A stretch of DNA of 64,000 nucleotides from Mesorhizobium sp. B1-1-8 (GCF_006442795.2 NZ_CP083956.1:5185501-5249500); one strand, 5' to 3'. Positions 1 through 8,715 are shown, numbered from the stretch's first letter. The notes: a model not told the origin generated them from the letters alone. Numbers and translations are program-made.

Positions 1-2
1 TG

Positions 3-338
3 ACGCTCAATCTCGATGGCCAGAACCTGGTCTACTACAACAACGCGATCAGGCCGCAGCCGATGACATGGCCCGGCAAGGACGGCACCGGTGTCATCTC
101 GCTCGCCTTCCAGCCGGTCGACGGCTCGCCCGAGGTGATGCTCAACGAGACCGGCAGCTGGGCGTGGCTCAGGATGCTGCGCGGCGGCAAATTCGCCGGG
201 ACCAAGCTCACCGACGTCTACAGCCTGCGGCTCGGCACGAAAGGCATGTATGCCGATTTCGAGCTCAAGGCATCCAGCGTCGAAAATCCTTACACGCTCG
301 AAATGTTCAAGAAGTTCACATGCCCGCCGCAGATATGA
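3..338 (+). CDS. tssM: TssM (IcmF) C-terminal fragment, first copy
   Basis: This is the 3' end of a gene that begins left of the window; the frame is open from base 3 and reads TLNLDGQNLVYYNN onward to a TGA at 336-338. The visible 111 residues match the C-terminal beta-rich domain of TssM/IcmF (a DGQ strand, a WPG turn, then the GSWAWLRML and TLEMFKKFTCP stretches). TssM is the inner-membrane ATPase-like scaffold of the T6SS membrane complex, and this domain lies in the periplasm where it meets TssJ. The stop overlaps the tagF start as ATGA, so the two are translationally coupled. It is not part of the complete tssM at 11865-15392, whose own C-terminus is different. Confidence 0.85.
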   Translation, partial: TLNLDGQNLVYYNNAIRPQPMTWPGKDGTGVISLAFQPVDGSPEVMLNETGSWAWLRMLRGGKFAGTKLTDVYSLRLGTKGMYADFELKASSVENPYTLEMFKKFTCPPQI

Positions 339-859
339 ACATAGGCTTCTTCGGCAAGATTCCGGCGACCGGAGATTTCGTCGTGTGGAATTTGCCGCGG
401 ACCTTCATCGACCGCTGGGACCGGTGGATGTCGATGGAATTGCGCGCACGGCCGGATGAGGGGGTACTCGATCCGCGCGTCTGGTGCTTCACGGTGCCGG
501 CTGGTATCTTCTGCGATCAGCCCTGTGCCGGCGCGTGGCGGATGAGTGAGGATCGCGTCGGGCGCAGATATCCGTTCGTGGTCGCCGCCATTGGATGCCA
601 ACCCCGCATGGATGACGAATGGTTCGATGCGGTGTCCGGGATCGCGGGCGAGGCGGTGTCGCATTACTGGACGAGCGCCGAGATCGCCGAACGGCTCACG
701 GCACTACGGCCGCCGCCAGCAAACGGCGCCGAGCCCGGAATCGTGTTCTGGTGCGACGGCTGGCACGTCCACGAATGCCATTTCAAGGACATCCATGATC
801 TGGCCGACAATGGCCTGCCTACCATGCGCACGGTGCCTCTGCCGGCGGAGGAAAGCTGA
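335..859 (+). CDS. tagF: TagF/ImpM, T6SS accessory regulator
   Basis: The 174-residue product opens with MNIGFFGKIPATGDFV, the conserved start of the TagF (ImpM, DUF2094) family, and continues with the family's W-rich core (FIDRWDRWM, GRRYPFVVA). Known TagF proteins repress T6SS after translation, often by binding Fha; in Agrobacterium TagF is fused to the PppA phosphatase. Here TagF is separate from PppA (15546-16319), while the Fha partner TagH is at 8964-10028. I chose the ATG at 335 because it overlaps the tssM stop (ATGA) and gives the canonical N-terminus; a longer upstream reading would add unrelated residues. Length is normal for the family. Confidence 0.9.
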   Translation: MNIGFFGKIPATGDFVVWNLPRTFIDRWDRWMSMELRARPDEGVLDPRVWCFTVPAGIFCDQPCAGAWRMSEDRVGRRYPFVVAAIGCQPRMDDEWFDAVSGIAGEAVSHYWTSAEIAERLTALRPPPANGAEPGIVFWCDGWHVHECHFKDIHDLADNGLPTMRTVPLPAEES

Positions 860-861
860 TC

Positions 862-1725
862 ATGGCGATTACCGTCTTTGCCGAGAACATGGGCTTCTTC
901 CACAAGGGCAGCAATGGCAAGGGCATCGCCCCTGGCGATGTCTGTCTGTCGCCGCCGTCGCCGCCCGCTGGCCCCGTTCCGGTGCCCTATGTCAACATGC
1001 TGTCTTCCTCCGACCTGTCGAACGGTACCAAAAGCGTCAAGATCGATGGCGAGCCGACGGCCATTGAGAATTCGTCGGAAATATCGACCAGCACCGGCAA
1101 CGAGCCGGCTACACAAGGCCTCGGTGCAGGTGTCATTACCCACAAAATCAAGGGCAAGGGCGTCTTCAAACTATGGTCGTTCACCGTTAAGGCGGAGGGC
1201 AAGGGGGTCGACCGCCACGGCGACATGATGGCTCAGAACACGGCCAGCGATCTGCCCAACTGCATCGATCAGACCGCCATCAATACCTTCAAGGCGCTGC
1301 TGAGACGTAAAGGTATCAAACCCGGCCCCTGCCCGAGCAAGCCTTATGACGCGGACGTCCATAGGCCGGACAAGGATCCTTCTCCGGAGCAGAAGAAGGC
1401 GGTCCGCAACAAGCCATGCTGGGAATGCGCGCGCGACGACAAACGGGTGACGCGCGCTCACTGGCGCACTGAGCGATTGACCAAGGGCGGACCGATCAAA
1501 CGATACGAGGATCCTGTCCATGGAAAGGATATGGCGCGCGGCGAAGGCCATATGACCCATGACCATCAGCCGCCGCTGTGCGTGGCATGGGCGCTTGGCG
1601 GATGCAATATGAAGCTTGAAGATTTCAAGAAATACTTCGAGCGGGCAAGCCGGGTCAAACCTCACTGTGAAGCGCATTATCGCAGTCAGGGAAGTCAGGC
1701 GGAAGCCTATGCGGCTAAACTGTGA
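862..1725 (+). CDS. PAAR-like DUF4150 protein with Cys/His-rich C-terminal domain, candidate T6SS effector
   Basis: A 287-residue protein. Residues about 1-125 match the DUF4150 PAAR-like domain (NMGFFHKGSNGKGIAPGDVC, then PVPYVN and a DGEP turn), which caps the VgrG spike and carries cargo. Residues about 130-287 are an extension rich in Cys and His: C186-x2-C189, H230, the cluster H233-D234-H235 followed by PP, C240, C248, and H268-C269-x2-H272. This spacing suggests a zinc-stabilised HNH/endonuclease VII-like fold, so a DNase toxin is possible, but that is inference from motif shape only. The ATG at 862 follows GGAGGA. It lies two bases after tagF and directly before two small unknown genes that could include an immunity gene. 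Confidence 0.75.
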   Translation: MAITVFAENMGFFHKGSNGKGIAPGDVCLSPPSPPAGPVPVPYVNMLSSSDLSNGTKSVKIDGEPTAIENSSEISTSTGNEPATQGLGAGVITHKIKGKGVFKLWSFTVKAEGKGVDRHGDMMAQNTASDLPNCIDQTAINTFKALLRRKGIKPGPCPSKPYDADVHRPDKDPSPEQKKAVRNKPCWECARDDKRVTRAHWRTERLTKGGPIKRYEDPVHGKDMARGEGHMTHDHQPPLCVAWALGGCNMKLEDFKKYFERASRVKPHCEAHYRSQGSQAEAYAAKL

Positions 1726-1737
1726 GACAAATCGAGC

Positions 1738-2160
1738 ATGGTCGAGATCGCCAAGAGCTACCAGGACATTCAGGAGCGCTACATCGCGGCACTGCGCGCG
1801 CTGCTGCCTCAAATCAAAACCTGGTGGAGCGACCTCGTCGCAACCGAAACCTTCGATACGATCTCACTGATATGGCCGACTGGAATTTCAGGGCATCCGC
1901 GCTTCCTGAATGTCTTTCGGCGGTTCTATGTCGAGATTGAAAATCTGAATCGAAAGAACGAGCACGAGTTTGTCGAGCAACCCGAAAAATCGCCCGAGGA
2001 AAAATGGGGTATCGACGACATCGGCGATAGTCCCCGCTATGTCGGCCAAATAGACCTGCTGATCGACGATATTCCCAGTAAGGCGCCCGATCTGGTCGAG
2101 GTCGTCAATGGCTTCGTTTTCATTCCGATCGGGATCGATCAGGACGAAGAGATCACCTGA
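1738..2160 (+). CDS. Hypothetical protein next to PAAR-like effector candidate
   Basis: A 140-residue acidic, soluble protein with no signal peptide or membrane segment. The first third looks helical (YQDIQERYIAALRALLPQIKTWW), followed by an acidic C-terminus that ends GIDQDEEIT. I recognise no family. It starts 12 bases after the PAAR-like gene and its TGA overlaps the next ATG (TGATG at 2158-2162), so it is co-translated with the following gene. A small acidic protein right after a candidate toxin fits an immunity protein or a loading adaptor; neither is shown. Confidence 0.7.
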   Translation: MVEIAKSYQDIQERYIAALRALLPQIKTWWSDLVATETFDTISLIWPTGISGHPRFLNVFRRFYVEIENLNRKNEHEFVEQPEKSPEEKWGIDDIGDSPRYVGQIDLLIDDIPSKAPDLVEVVNGFVFIPIGIDQDEEIT

Positions 2161-2642
2161 TGGCGCTGATCACCTATTTTGAAACCGACCGCGGCATTCG
2201 CCGCCTGCTGCGCCAGCCCGGCTGTATCGAACCGCGAGATGCGAGAATAGCGGCGCGCAAACTCGCCGAGAGTTCCGAGAGGCACCAGGGTATTTTCGAC
2301 GGGTATCTGGAAGACATTCAAACGGCCTACGAGATTGCGGTGCCCTGGTGGGCCGACACGATCAAAGCGCAGCAACAACTGGGGGTGAGCCGTGACGAGG
2401 CTATACGCAAGGCCTTCAACAAGCGCGCCGCCGGCGCAGCCGCCCATGGGAACGTGGTCTGGATTGTGCGCAATTACTGGCTCGATTGCTGCGACGCCAA
2501 CGAGAGTTCCGGAGACGTCGTTTATCCCGAAATCCTGCTTCTGCAATGGCTGATCGATGCCAGGAAGAAGGAACTGGTGCGCCTCATCGCCTGCATGCCG
2601 TATTGGCCGATCGGCATGGATGAGACCGGAGCCTGGTGCTGA
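2160..2642 (+). CDS. Hypothetical protein, possible immunity or adaptor
   Basis: A 160-residue soluble protein, mostly helical, with several tryptophans (VPWWADTIKAQQQ, VVWIVRNYWLDCCD, MPYWPIGMDE) and no signal peptide. It is coupled by TGATG to the gene before it and lies 3 bases before the DUF2169 gene, so it belongs to the same PAAR-like effector operon. I do not recognise a family. Position fits an immunity or chaperone role for the upstream DUF4150 protein, but the sequence has no motif that decides this. Confidence 0.7.
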   Translation: MALITYFETDRGIRRLLRQPGCIEPRDARIAARKLAESSERHQGIFDGYLEDIQTAYEIAVPWWADTIKAQQQLGVSRDEAIRKAFNKRAAGAAAHGNVVWIVRNYWLDCCDANESSGDVVYPEILLLQWLIDARKKELVRLIACMPYWPIGMDETGAWC

Positions 2643-2645
2643 GCG

Positions 2646-3734
2646 ATGAGCTTCGCTGTCTGGTTGGAGAATCGTACCCCTTTTGCGGTCGGATCTTACA
2701 CCTTGCCCGACGCGGAGGGTCAGGAGGTTTTCCTGGGCCTGTTCTCGGCGAGCTTCCAGGGCGCTGAGGAAATGACTGTCCTGGAGCCGGCGGAGGAACA
2801 ATTGCCGGTGACGCTTAGCGATGTTTTTTTCGGCGACCCCTCCCTTTCATCGACACGCTACGAGGCCGATATCGCCATGCTGAAGCCCGGCATCGACGTC
2901 ATCGTCAACGGTACCGCTTATGCGCCGAACGGGAAGCCGGTTCGAGAAATGCAAGCAGGGCTAAAGTTCGGACCACTGCAAAAGGTGCTCAGTATTGTCG
3001 GCGACCGCATCTACGATGCCGGCAGCTTTAGCGCGCCACATCCATTCACACGGATGTCCATCGTCTATGAACGCGCATACGGCGGCACCACTGCCGATCT
3101 AAAAACAGATCCTCGCAATCCGTTGGGAGTGGGTTTTGCCCATGCCCGCTCGGCTGACCCAGCAGTCAAGACGCAGGCGCCAAACATCACCTACCCGGCG
3201 GAGCCGTTCATGAGTCCTTCGGACAAGCCGCGGCCGGCTGGCTTTGGAGCACTCGGACGTGGCTGGCAGCCACGCCTGCCTTTTGCGGGCACCTATGATC
3301 AGGCCTGGATCGATACCCAGTGGCCCCTGCCGGCTAAAGACTCGGATCCGCGTTACAACCTCGCGGCGCCGGCAGACCAGCAACTTCCACATCTCAACGG
3401 CAGCGACCAAGTCACTCTGGTGGGGCTCAGCCCCGGCGGCCGGTGGAACTTCAAGCTGCCACGCGTGGTCGCGCCCATCCGCCTGATCTTCGAAGACCGA
3501 GTGGAAGATCAGGTTTTCAGGGCGGATACGATTATCATCGAGCCCGACATCTTCCGGGTGACGCTGAAGGCGCGGGTGGCTGTGACGACGCGGCGTAACC
3601 GACCTGCGCTACGCGAACTCATCTTCGGCCATGTCACGCCGGCGCTGATTGCGGCAAAGCGAAAGGGCAAGGATTATTTTGCGCTGCGCGGGACCAACGG
3701 CACCATTACCGACCGCCCCGCGTGGCTGCCATGA
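2646..3734 (+). CDS. DUF2169 family T6SS accessory protein
   Basis: A 362-residue protein with the DUF2169 signature near the N-terminus (NRTPFAVGSYTLPDAEG), central YEADIAMLKPGIDVIVNGTAYAP and the FTRMSIVYERAYGGT stretch. DUF2169 proteins are typically encoded beside DUF4150 PAAR-like proteins and are thought to act as adaptors that load the PAAR-like tip or effector onto VgrG. There is no signal peptide, consistent with cytoplasmic action. The stop overlaps the next gene's ATG. The gene order here (DUF4150, small unknowns, DUF2169, thiolase-fold) is a typical effector-loading module. Confidence 0.85.
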   Translation: MSFAVWLENRTPFAVGSYTLPDAEGQEVFLGLFSASFQGAEEMTVLEPAEEQLPVTLSDVFFGDPSLSSTRYEADIAMLKPGIDVIVNGTAYAPNGKPVREMQAGLKFGPLQKVLSIVGDRIYDAGSFSAPHPFTRMSIVYERAYGGTTADLKTDPRNPLGVGFAHARSADPAVKTQAPNITYPAEPFMSPSDKPRPAGFGALGRGWQPRLPFAGTYDQAWIDTQWPLPAKDSDPRYNLAAPADQQLPHLNGSDQVTLVGLSPGGRWNFKLPRVVAPIRLIFEDRVEDQVFRADTIIIEPDIFRVTLKARVAVTTRRNRPALRELIFGHVTPALIAAKRKGKDYFALRGTNGTITDRPAWLP

Positions 3735-4780
3735 AGCGGCAATTGTACATCGCTGGCGGTGGCGCGGTGACTGCCGCGGGTCTGAACCGGAGGCAAACGC
3801 TCGCGGCGATCCGCGCCGGGTTCTCTGCCTATGAAGAGTACCTGCTGGCCGAGCCCATGGGTGAGTCGCAAATCGTTTCACGCATTCCTACTCACTGGTC
3901 GCTGAGAGCCACGGATTGGGACTGGCTTGTCAACATGGCGGCGCGCGCCATTATGGACGCGGTCGCATCAAGAACAGCCGATCCGCGCACGACCGTACTG
4001 ATACTCGTGCTGCCGGAGCAGTTCCGGAACCATGCGGCCTTCGAAGAAGTCCATCCTTCCGGATTCCTGAATGCCGTCATGCTTGCATCAGGCGGTCCGT
4101 TCCATGCGGCGTCGCGCGCGATCGATGGCGGTGCGGCAGCAAGTATAGCCGTGCTTGACCAGCTTTCCGAGATGCTAACCCATCCTGGCGTCGAGCGCGT
4201 CCTGCTCGGCGGTGTCGATAGTCTGGTCAATGACAAGGACATCAATCGGCTCGCCGAGGCGGGAAGGCTGAAGGGCTCTGACAATGCTCAAGGGCTTGTT
4301 CCCGGAGAGGCCGCAGCCTTCGTTTGTCTGCAGTCGAGGCCCGATCCGAAGTCACCGGGTCTCGCCGCTATCCATGGCGCCGGGTTTGCTCAGGAAGCAG
4401 ATTCTGTTCTGACGGAGCGATACAGCCAGGGCAAGGCGCTGCTCAGCGCGCTTCAAGGTGCGCTGAATGGGACCGGCAACGGTCCGCGCGAGCCCGATAT
4501 TGTCTTTGTCGTTAGCAATGGCAATGGCGAGCGCTATAGCGGGTGGGAGGCAAACATAGCGCGGTCTCGCTTCTATCGCACACGGCGCGAGATCTTGCCG
4601 ATTGCCTACCCGGCAATGACGGTCGGCGAAGTGGGGGCGGCCGGCGGGGCGCTGGCGCTGCTCGTGGCAGCCGACAGTTTCACCGCCGGCTACGCACCCG
4701 GTCCGGTCGCCATGTGCGAGGTTGCGTCCGAGGCCGGGTTGCGCGCCGCGGCGCTGGTCAGCCAGGTCAGGTCAAGCTGA
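3731..4780 (+). CDS. Thiolase/beta-ketoacyl-synthase-fold protein, probably non-catalytic, T6SS-associated
   Basis: A 349-residue protein with beta-ketoacyl-synthase features: an opening IAGGGAVTAAGLNRRQT, a GGVDSL turn, GLVPGEAAAFV and a glycine-rich AYPAMTVGEVGAAGGALAL C-terminal half. At the place where active synthases have the nucleophilic Cys the sequence reads ASRAIDGGAAASIAVLDQ, with no cysteine, so condensing activity is unlikely. Such proteins recur in DUF2169/DUF4150 clusters; their role is unknown to me. I chose the ATG at 3731, which overlaps the upstream stop (ATGA); a GTG three codons upstream is an alternative. The gene converges on the minus-strand HEAT gene. Confidence 0.75.
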   Translation: MKRQLYIAGGGAVTAAGLNRRQTLAAIRAGFSAYEEYLLAEPMGESQIVSRIPTHWSLRATDWDWLVNMAARAIMDAVASRTADPRTTVLILVLPEQFRNHAAFEEVHPSGFLNAVMLASGGPFHAASRAIDGGAAASIAVLDQLSEMLTHPGVERVLLGGVDSLVNDKDINRLAEAGRLKGSDNAQGLVPGEAAAFVCLQSRPDPKSPGLAAIHGAGFAQEADSVLTERYSQGKALLSALQGALNGTGNGPREPDIVFVVSNGNGERYSGWEANIARSRFYRTRREILPIAYPAMTVGEVGAAGGALALLVAADSFTAGYAPGPVAMCEVASEAGLRAAALVSQVRSS

Positions 4781-4781
4781 A

Positions 4782-5945
4782 TTACATCCAGGCAGGAAAG
4801 CGTTGCGTTCGCCGCCAGTCGGCCAGGGGAAGGTCGGGATTGTCGAAAGAGGCACGGATGGCGGCGAGCCGTTGACGACGCATCGAGCGGAATGTCGCGT
4901 GTTTGTCCGGCCCCCGTCCCTCGTCCCACCAGGCACTCGCGCGCTCGGCTATTGGAAGCGGCGACTCCTCGATCCCGGCGAACTGCTTTCCAAGCACTGC
5001 AGGATCGATGGTGAACACGTCGGTGTCGTTGAAATCGACTTCGAACAGATCGCGCCAGGCAAGGCCAGCGGCATAGGCGGACGAAGGCTCGCGCATCCGT
5101 TCGATCAGCCATGGCACGATCGACCTGTCGCCAAGCAACCCCGTTGCAGCCAAAGCGGGCTGCCGCAACGACGGTTCGTTCAGACGTTTCTCAAGCCAGG
5201 ATTTTGCAGAAGTTCCTGCTGAGGCGAGCAATCGAATATCGATCACCGCACTTGGGGGAAAGCTGGTAGAGGCAAGCAATTCATCAAAGAGAGGCAGGGC
5301 GGTGCGGCGGTCGCCGAGCAGACAAGCAGCGAACCCGGCGGCCAATCGTTCCCTCGGCTGGTCGGCAGCCAGACGTTCGGCTACCGCCGGGAGCAGATCG
5401 CGACGGCGCAACGCGCCGGCCAATCGCAGTGCTCGGGTGCGGACCTCGGCCTGGCCATTCGCGGCCAGTTCGCCAAGCCTCAGCCCGGCATCGGTGCGAT
5501 GATGCCAAAGCGCTGCGAGTCCTAGGCATTTGAGCATCGGTTCACTGGAATCGAGCCATCTGGCGACAAAGGGGCGGAGTTTTTCGCGCGGTGTCCGGGC
5601 AATGGCGCCTGATATGCCTTTGATTCCGGCTTCGCCGAGCGTGGTGGCGGCTTCGATCACCGCGGCAACTGATTTTTCCATGCCCCAATGAAGCGCAAGG
5701 CAGGCCATGACAAAAAGTTCCGGGGCTTGCGGATAATCAGAGAAACGCGCGTTCGCTGCCGCCCATCCAGCCTCGCCGGATGCGAACAGCCCCTCAAGAT
5801 CAGCGTCGAGCCGCTGGTCGATGCGGCCGATGTCTATTTGATTCAAAACCGGCCCGTCGATCTCGCGACGGCGCCTCATCCAAAGGAACGCCGCATCCTC
5901 CGTGTGCTGGTCTACAATGGCGGGGATCGTCGCAAGACGTTGCAT
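4782..5945 (-). CDS. TIGR02270-like HEAT-repeat T6SS-associated protein
   Basis: A 387-residue protein with degenerate HEAT-like helical repeats across the middle (for example LGLAALWHHRTDAGL, RTRALRLAGALRRRDLLPAVAERL, AGFAACLLGDRRTALPLFDELL). It ends in a WRDLFEVDFNDTDVFT segment and a Trp/Arg-rich tail (ADWRRTQRFPAWM). This matches the TIGR02270 group found in T6SS islands, whose function is not established. No signal peptide is present. It is the last gene of the vgrG unit, 9 bases after the DUF6484 gene, and its stop sits 1 base from the convergent thiolase-fold gene. Confidence 0.75.
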   Translation of the reverse strand: MQRLATIPAIVDQHTEDAAFLWMRRRREIDGPVLNQIDIGRIDQRLDADLEGLFASGEAGWAAANARFSDYPQAPELFVMACLALHWGMEKSVAAVIEAATTLGEAGIKGISGAIARTPREKLRPFVARWLDSSEPMLKCLGLAALWHHRTDAGLRLGELAANGQAEVRTRALRLAGALRRRDLLPAVAERLAADQPRERLAAGFAACLLGDRRTALPLFDELLASTSFPPSAVIDIRLLASAGTSAKSWLEKRLNEPSLRQPALAATGLLGDRSIVPWLIERMREPSSAYAAGLAWRDLFEVDFNDTDVFTIDPAVLGKQFAGIEESPLPIAERASAWWDEGRGPDKHATFRSMRRQRLAAIRASFDNPDLPLADWRRTQRFPAWM

Positions 5946-5954
5946 CGGCCAAGC

Positions 5955-6377
5955 CTAATTCAGATGAACGGCCGCGCCTCGTATCCAGTTCGTACCGGTC
6001 GCATGGCTATTGAGTTGCGTGCCACGAATGGAGACGCGACCGTTCTTCTCCAGAATGATGGACGCCAAGCCACACCTGAGTTCGATGCGCTCGCGCGCGT
6101 CCAGGGTCACCGTCTCGCCGCCGCGCAGCACCTCAACCGGTTGCGGATCGCGGCGTGGATCGACGATGCGTCCGACCACAAGCGGCCGGGTGGGGTCACC
6201 TGCTTCGAACAGCAGCGCCACTTCGGAGCCGACAGAGGAGCCGTCGAGGACGGCGAGGCTGCGGGCCTTGAGCGCCTTGTCACTGGGATTGCCGACAAAA
6301 ACGACGAGCGGCATGCCCTCATCGAAACCGATCAGCAGCCCGATGACCACACCGTCAATACGCTCCACAACGTCCAT
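5955..6377 (-). CDS. DUF6484-like protein encoded after VgrG
   Basis: A 140-residue beta-rich protein starting MDVVERIDGVVIGLL and including GSEVALLFEAGDPTRPLVVGRI, a barrel-like stretch resembling the OB region of VgrG. It closes with a short repeat-like tail, LRCGLASIILEKNGRVSIRGT, that parallels the VgrG tail (KCGDASIVLKKDGTISIKG). I chose the ATG at 6377, 10 bases after the vgrG stop with GAGG upstream; a GTG at 6404 would overlap vgrG. The resemblance to the VgrG spike suggests it packs on or near the spike or chaperones a cargo; this is inference. The DUF6484 assignment is from memory of the family. Confidence 0.65.
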   Translation of the reverse strand: MDVVERIDGVVIGLLIGFDEGMPLVVFVGNPSDKALKARSLAVLDGSSVGSEVALLFEAGDPTRPLVVGRIVDPRRDPQPVEVLRGGETVTLDARERIELRCGLASIILEKNGRVSIRGTQLNSHATGTNWIRGAAVHLN

Positions 6378-6387
6378 AGCTCGGCCC

Positions 6388-8715
6388 TCAATTGTTGTGA
6401 ACACTGCTGCCTTTGATCTTGGCTTTGCCGTCGGCCTTGACGTCGATGTCGCCGCTGCCGTCGAGCGTTATGTCCTTGCCCTTGATGCTGATCGTGCCAT
6501 CCTTTTTGAGGACAATGCTAGCGTCACCGCATTTTAGGGCAATCTCGTCAGCCGCCTCGATGTACAACTTCTTGCCGAACTTCATCGTGCCGTCTTCGCC
6601 CACGATGACACTACTCGCCTTGGCGACTTTCAGCGAATAGGCCCCGCCGACCTCGATACCCTCGTCAGCTGCGATCTTGGCTACGCGTGACTTGCCGATT
6701 AGAGAGGAATGGTCGCCGCCGACGTTGAAGCTCTGGTCGGCAGCGACGTCAACCGACTGCGCAGCGCCGATAGTCCAGTTGTCGGCCGCTCCAATGCTGT
6801 GGCTCTGCCCCGCACCCACCGTCACCGATCGCGAGGCCCCGATGGTGTTCGTCTGCACCGCGCCGACGCTTCGCGTCTCCGACGCGCCGACCGTATCAAC
6901 GCGCGCAGCGCCGACCGTGATCGTCTGCACGATCGCCACCGTCTGCGAGTGGTTGGCGTCGATGTTTTCCGTCGAGTTCGCCCCGATATGGATCGTCTCG
7001 TTGGCTCCAACCGTCAGCGATCGGTTCACGCCCACCGTCTCGGTGTCGTTATTGCCGATGTTGGTGGTCTGGTCGACGCCGACCTTGACGGTCTTGTTGT
7101 TGCCGACGTCCTCGTCGAGGTTGTGGCCGACGGAGTGCTTGGCGTCGTGGTCGATGCGGTCGGACTGGTCGTGCTGGACGGTTTTGTTGCGATCGTGCTT
7201 GATCAGCAGGTGGTGGTCTTTCTGGGCCTGGAAATTGACCAGCTCGGAGCCGGCCTTGTCCTCGAACATCAGTTCGTTGTAGCCACCGCCGCCCTTCGAG
7301 GAGTTGGATTTCCAGCCCGATTGCGTGGCGTTGCCGGGCAGACCGTAGGGCGGCATCTGCGAAGCGTTGTAGACGCGGCCGGTGATGATCGGCAGGTCTG
7401 GGTTGCCTTCGATGAAATCGATGATGACTTCCTGGCCGATGCGCGGGATTTGGATGAAGCCCCAGCCGCTGCCGGCCCAGGTCTGCGACACCCGCACGAA
7501 ACAGGAGGAATTCTGATCCTTCTTGCCGAGGCGGTCCCAGTGGAACTGCACCTTCACGCGCGCATATTTGTCGGTGAAGATTTCCTCGCCCGACGGGCCG
7601 ACCACCGTCGCCGTCTGCGGTCCGCGCATGATCGGCCGCGGCGTGATCCGCGGCGGGCGGTAAGGCAGGGCCTTGGGCGCGACGCCGAGCACGATCTTGT
7701 AGTTCTCGCTGTGGGCCTCGTTCTGGGTCCGGTAGCCCGGATCGAACAGCCTGTATTCGGCGCTGATCACCAGATATTCCTGGTTCTGGTCATCGCGCGG
7801 AAACTCCTCCAGCGTGAAGGTGCAGCCGGAAAAAAAGCCGCGCACCGTGCCGACGGCGGTGATGCGTTGGTGCACGGCCTGGAGCTCCTCGCGCCGGATC
7901 CCGGCAAGGCTGTCGCCGCGCCCGACATCCAGATGCGCCCCGGGCTGGCGGTAGTTCTCGCCGGCGGCCTCCTTGTGGCTGAACGGCTGGGCGGACTTGG
8001 CCATCAGGTCGGCGCCCGGCTTCTCGAAATCATAGTCGGTGTGGGCATAGGCGCCCGGCCGCACCGAACTGCCCGGGATCCATTCGGTGATGTATTCGAC
8101 ATCGCGCCGCGTGCCGTTGCCCTGAAAATTATAGGGCACCTTCTCGTAGCCCGGCGCCGGCTTCAGCTTGCTCATCGCATCGCAGAGCACAAGCGTGTGC
8201 TTGCCCTCGTCATGCTCGAAGAAATAGAAGATGCCTTCATGCTCGAGCAGCCGCTGCACGAAATCCAGGTCGCTCTCGTCATACTGCACGCAATATTCAC
8301 GCGTCGGATAGGAGCCTTGCAGCCGCTTCTCGAATTTCGCCGTGCCGTATTTCGAAAAGATCTTTTCGACGATCTCGACGGCGTTCATGTTCTGGAAGAT
8401 GCGGCAATCCGTGGTGTTGCCGAGGAACCAGAGCCACGGCCTGACCACCGCTTCGTAGTAGGCGAGCTTGTCTTCGATACGCGTCAGCCGGAATTCGGAT
8501 ACCAGGCCGCTGAACCAACGCTTCGGATCGGATTCACCCTCTACCGACACGGCGCCGCCCAGCATTTTCAGCGGGTCGACATCGTGGCTCTTGCTGACGA
8601 AGCCGACCGTATAGGCAAAACAGCGGCTGATCTCGTCGCGGCCGACGAGGTGGGTAAAGGTCAGCGTTTCGGCGCCAACCGGCGTCTGCACAACCGTGGC
8701 ACGTTCATTCGGCAT
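6388..8715 (-). CDS. vgrG: VgrG/TssI spike protein
   Basis: A 775-residue VgrG. The N-terminal gp27-like part begins ERATVVQTPVGAETLTFTHLVGRDEIS and includes the EHEGIFYFFEHDEGKHTLVL segment. The gp5/OB part contains VKVQFHWDRLGKKDQNSSCFVRVSQTWAG and GFIQIPRIGQEVIIDFIEGNPD. From about residue 510 to 700 there is a beta-helix needle of short pseudo-repeats (TVGA, NIGN, SIGA and so on) with alternating polar and hydrophobic residues. No extra enzymatic domain follows, so it is a structural spike whose cargo is probably carried by a PAAR-like protein. It heads a minus-strand unit with the DUF6484 and HEAT genes and is divergent from tagH. Confidence 0.95.
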   Translation of the reverse strand: MPNERATVVQTPVGAETLTFTHLVGRDEISRCFAYTVGFVSKSHDVDPLKMLGGAVSVEGESDPKRWFSGLVSEFRLTRIEDKLAYYEAVVRPWLWFLGNTTDCRIFQNMNAVEIVEKIFSKYGTAKFEKRLQGSYPTREYCVQYDESDLDFVQRLLEHEGIFYFFEHDEGKHTLVLCDAMSKLKPAPGYEKVPYNFQGNGTRRDVEYITEWIPGSSVRPGAYAHTDYDFEKPGADLMAKSAQPFSHKEAAGENYRQPGAHLDVGRGDSLAGIRREELQAVHQRITAVGTVRGFFSGCTFTLEEFPRDDQNQEYLVISAEYRLFDPGYRTQNEAHSENYKIVLGVAPKALPYRPPRITPRPIMRGPQTATVVGPSGEEIFTDKYARVKVQFHWDRLGKKDQNSSCFVRVSQTWAGSGWGFIQIPRIGQEVIIDFIEGNPDLPIITGRVYNASQMPPYGLPGNATQSGWKSNSSKGGGGYNELMFEDKAGSELVNFQAQKDHHLLIKHDRNKTVQHDQSDRIDHDAKHSVGHNLDEDVGNNKTVKVGVDQTTNIGNNDTETVGVNRSLTVGANETIHIGANSTENIDANHSQTVAIVQTITVGAARVDTVGASETRSVGAVQTNTIGASRSVTVGAGQSHSIGAADNWTIGAAQSVDVAADQSFNVGGDHSSLIGKSRVAKIAADEGIEVGGAYSLKVAKASSVIVGEDGTMKFGKKLYIEAADEIALKCGDASIVLKKDGTISIKGKDITLDGSGDIDVKADGKAKIKGSSVHNN

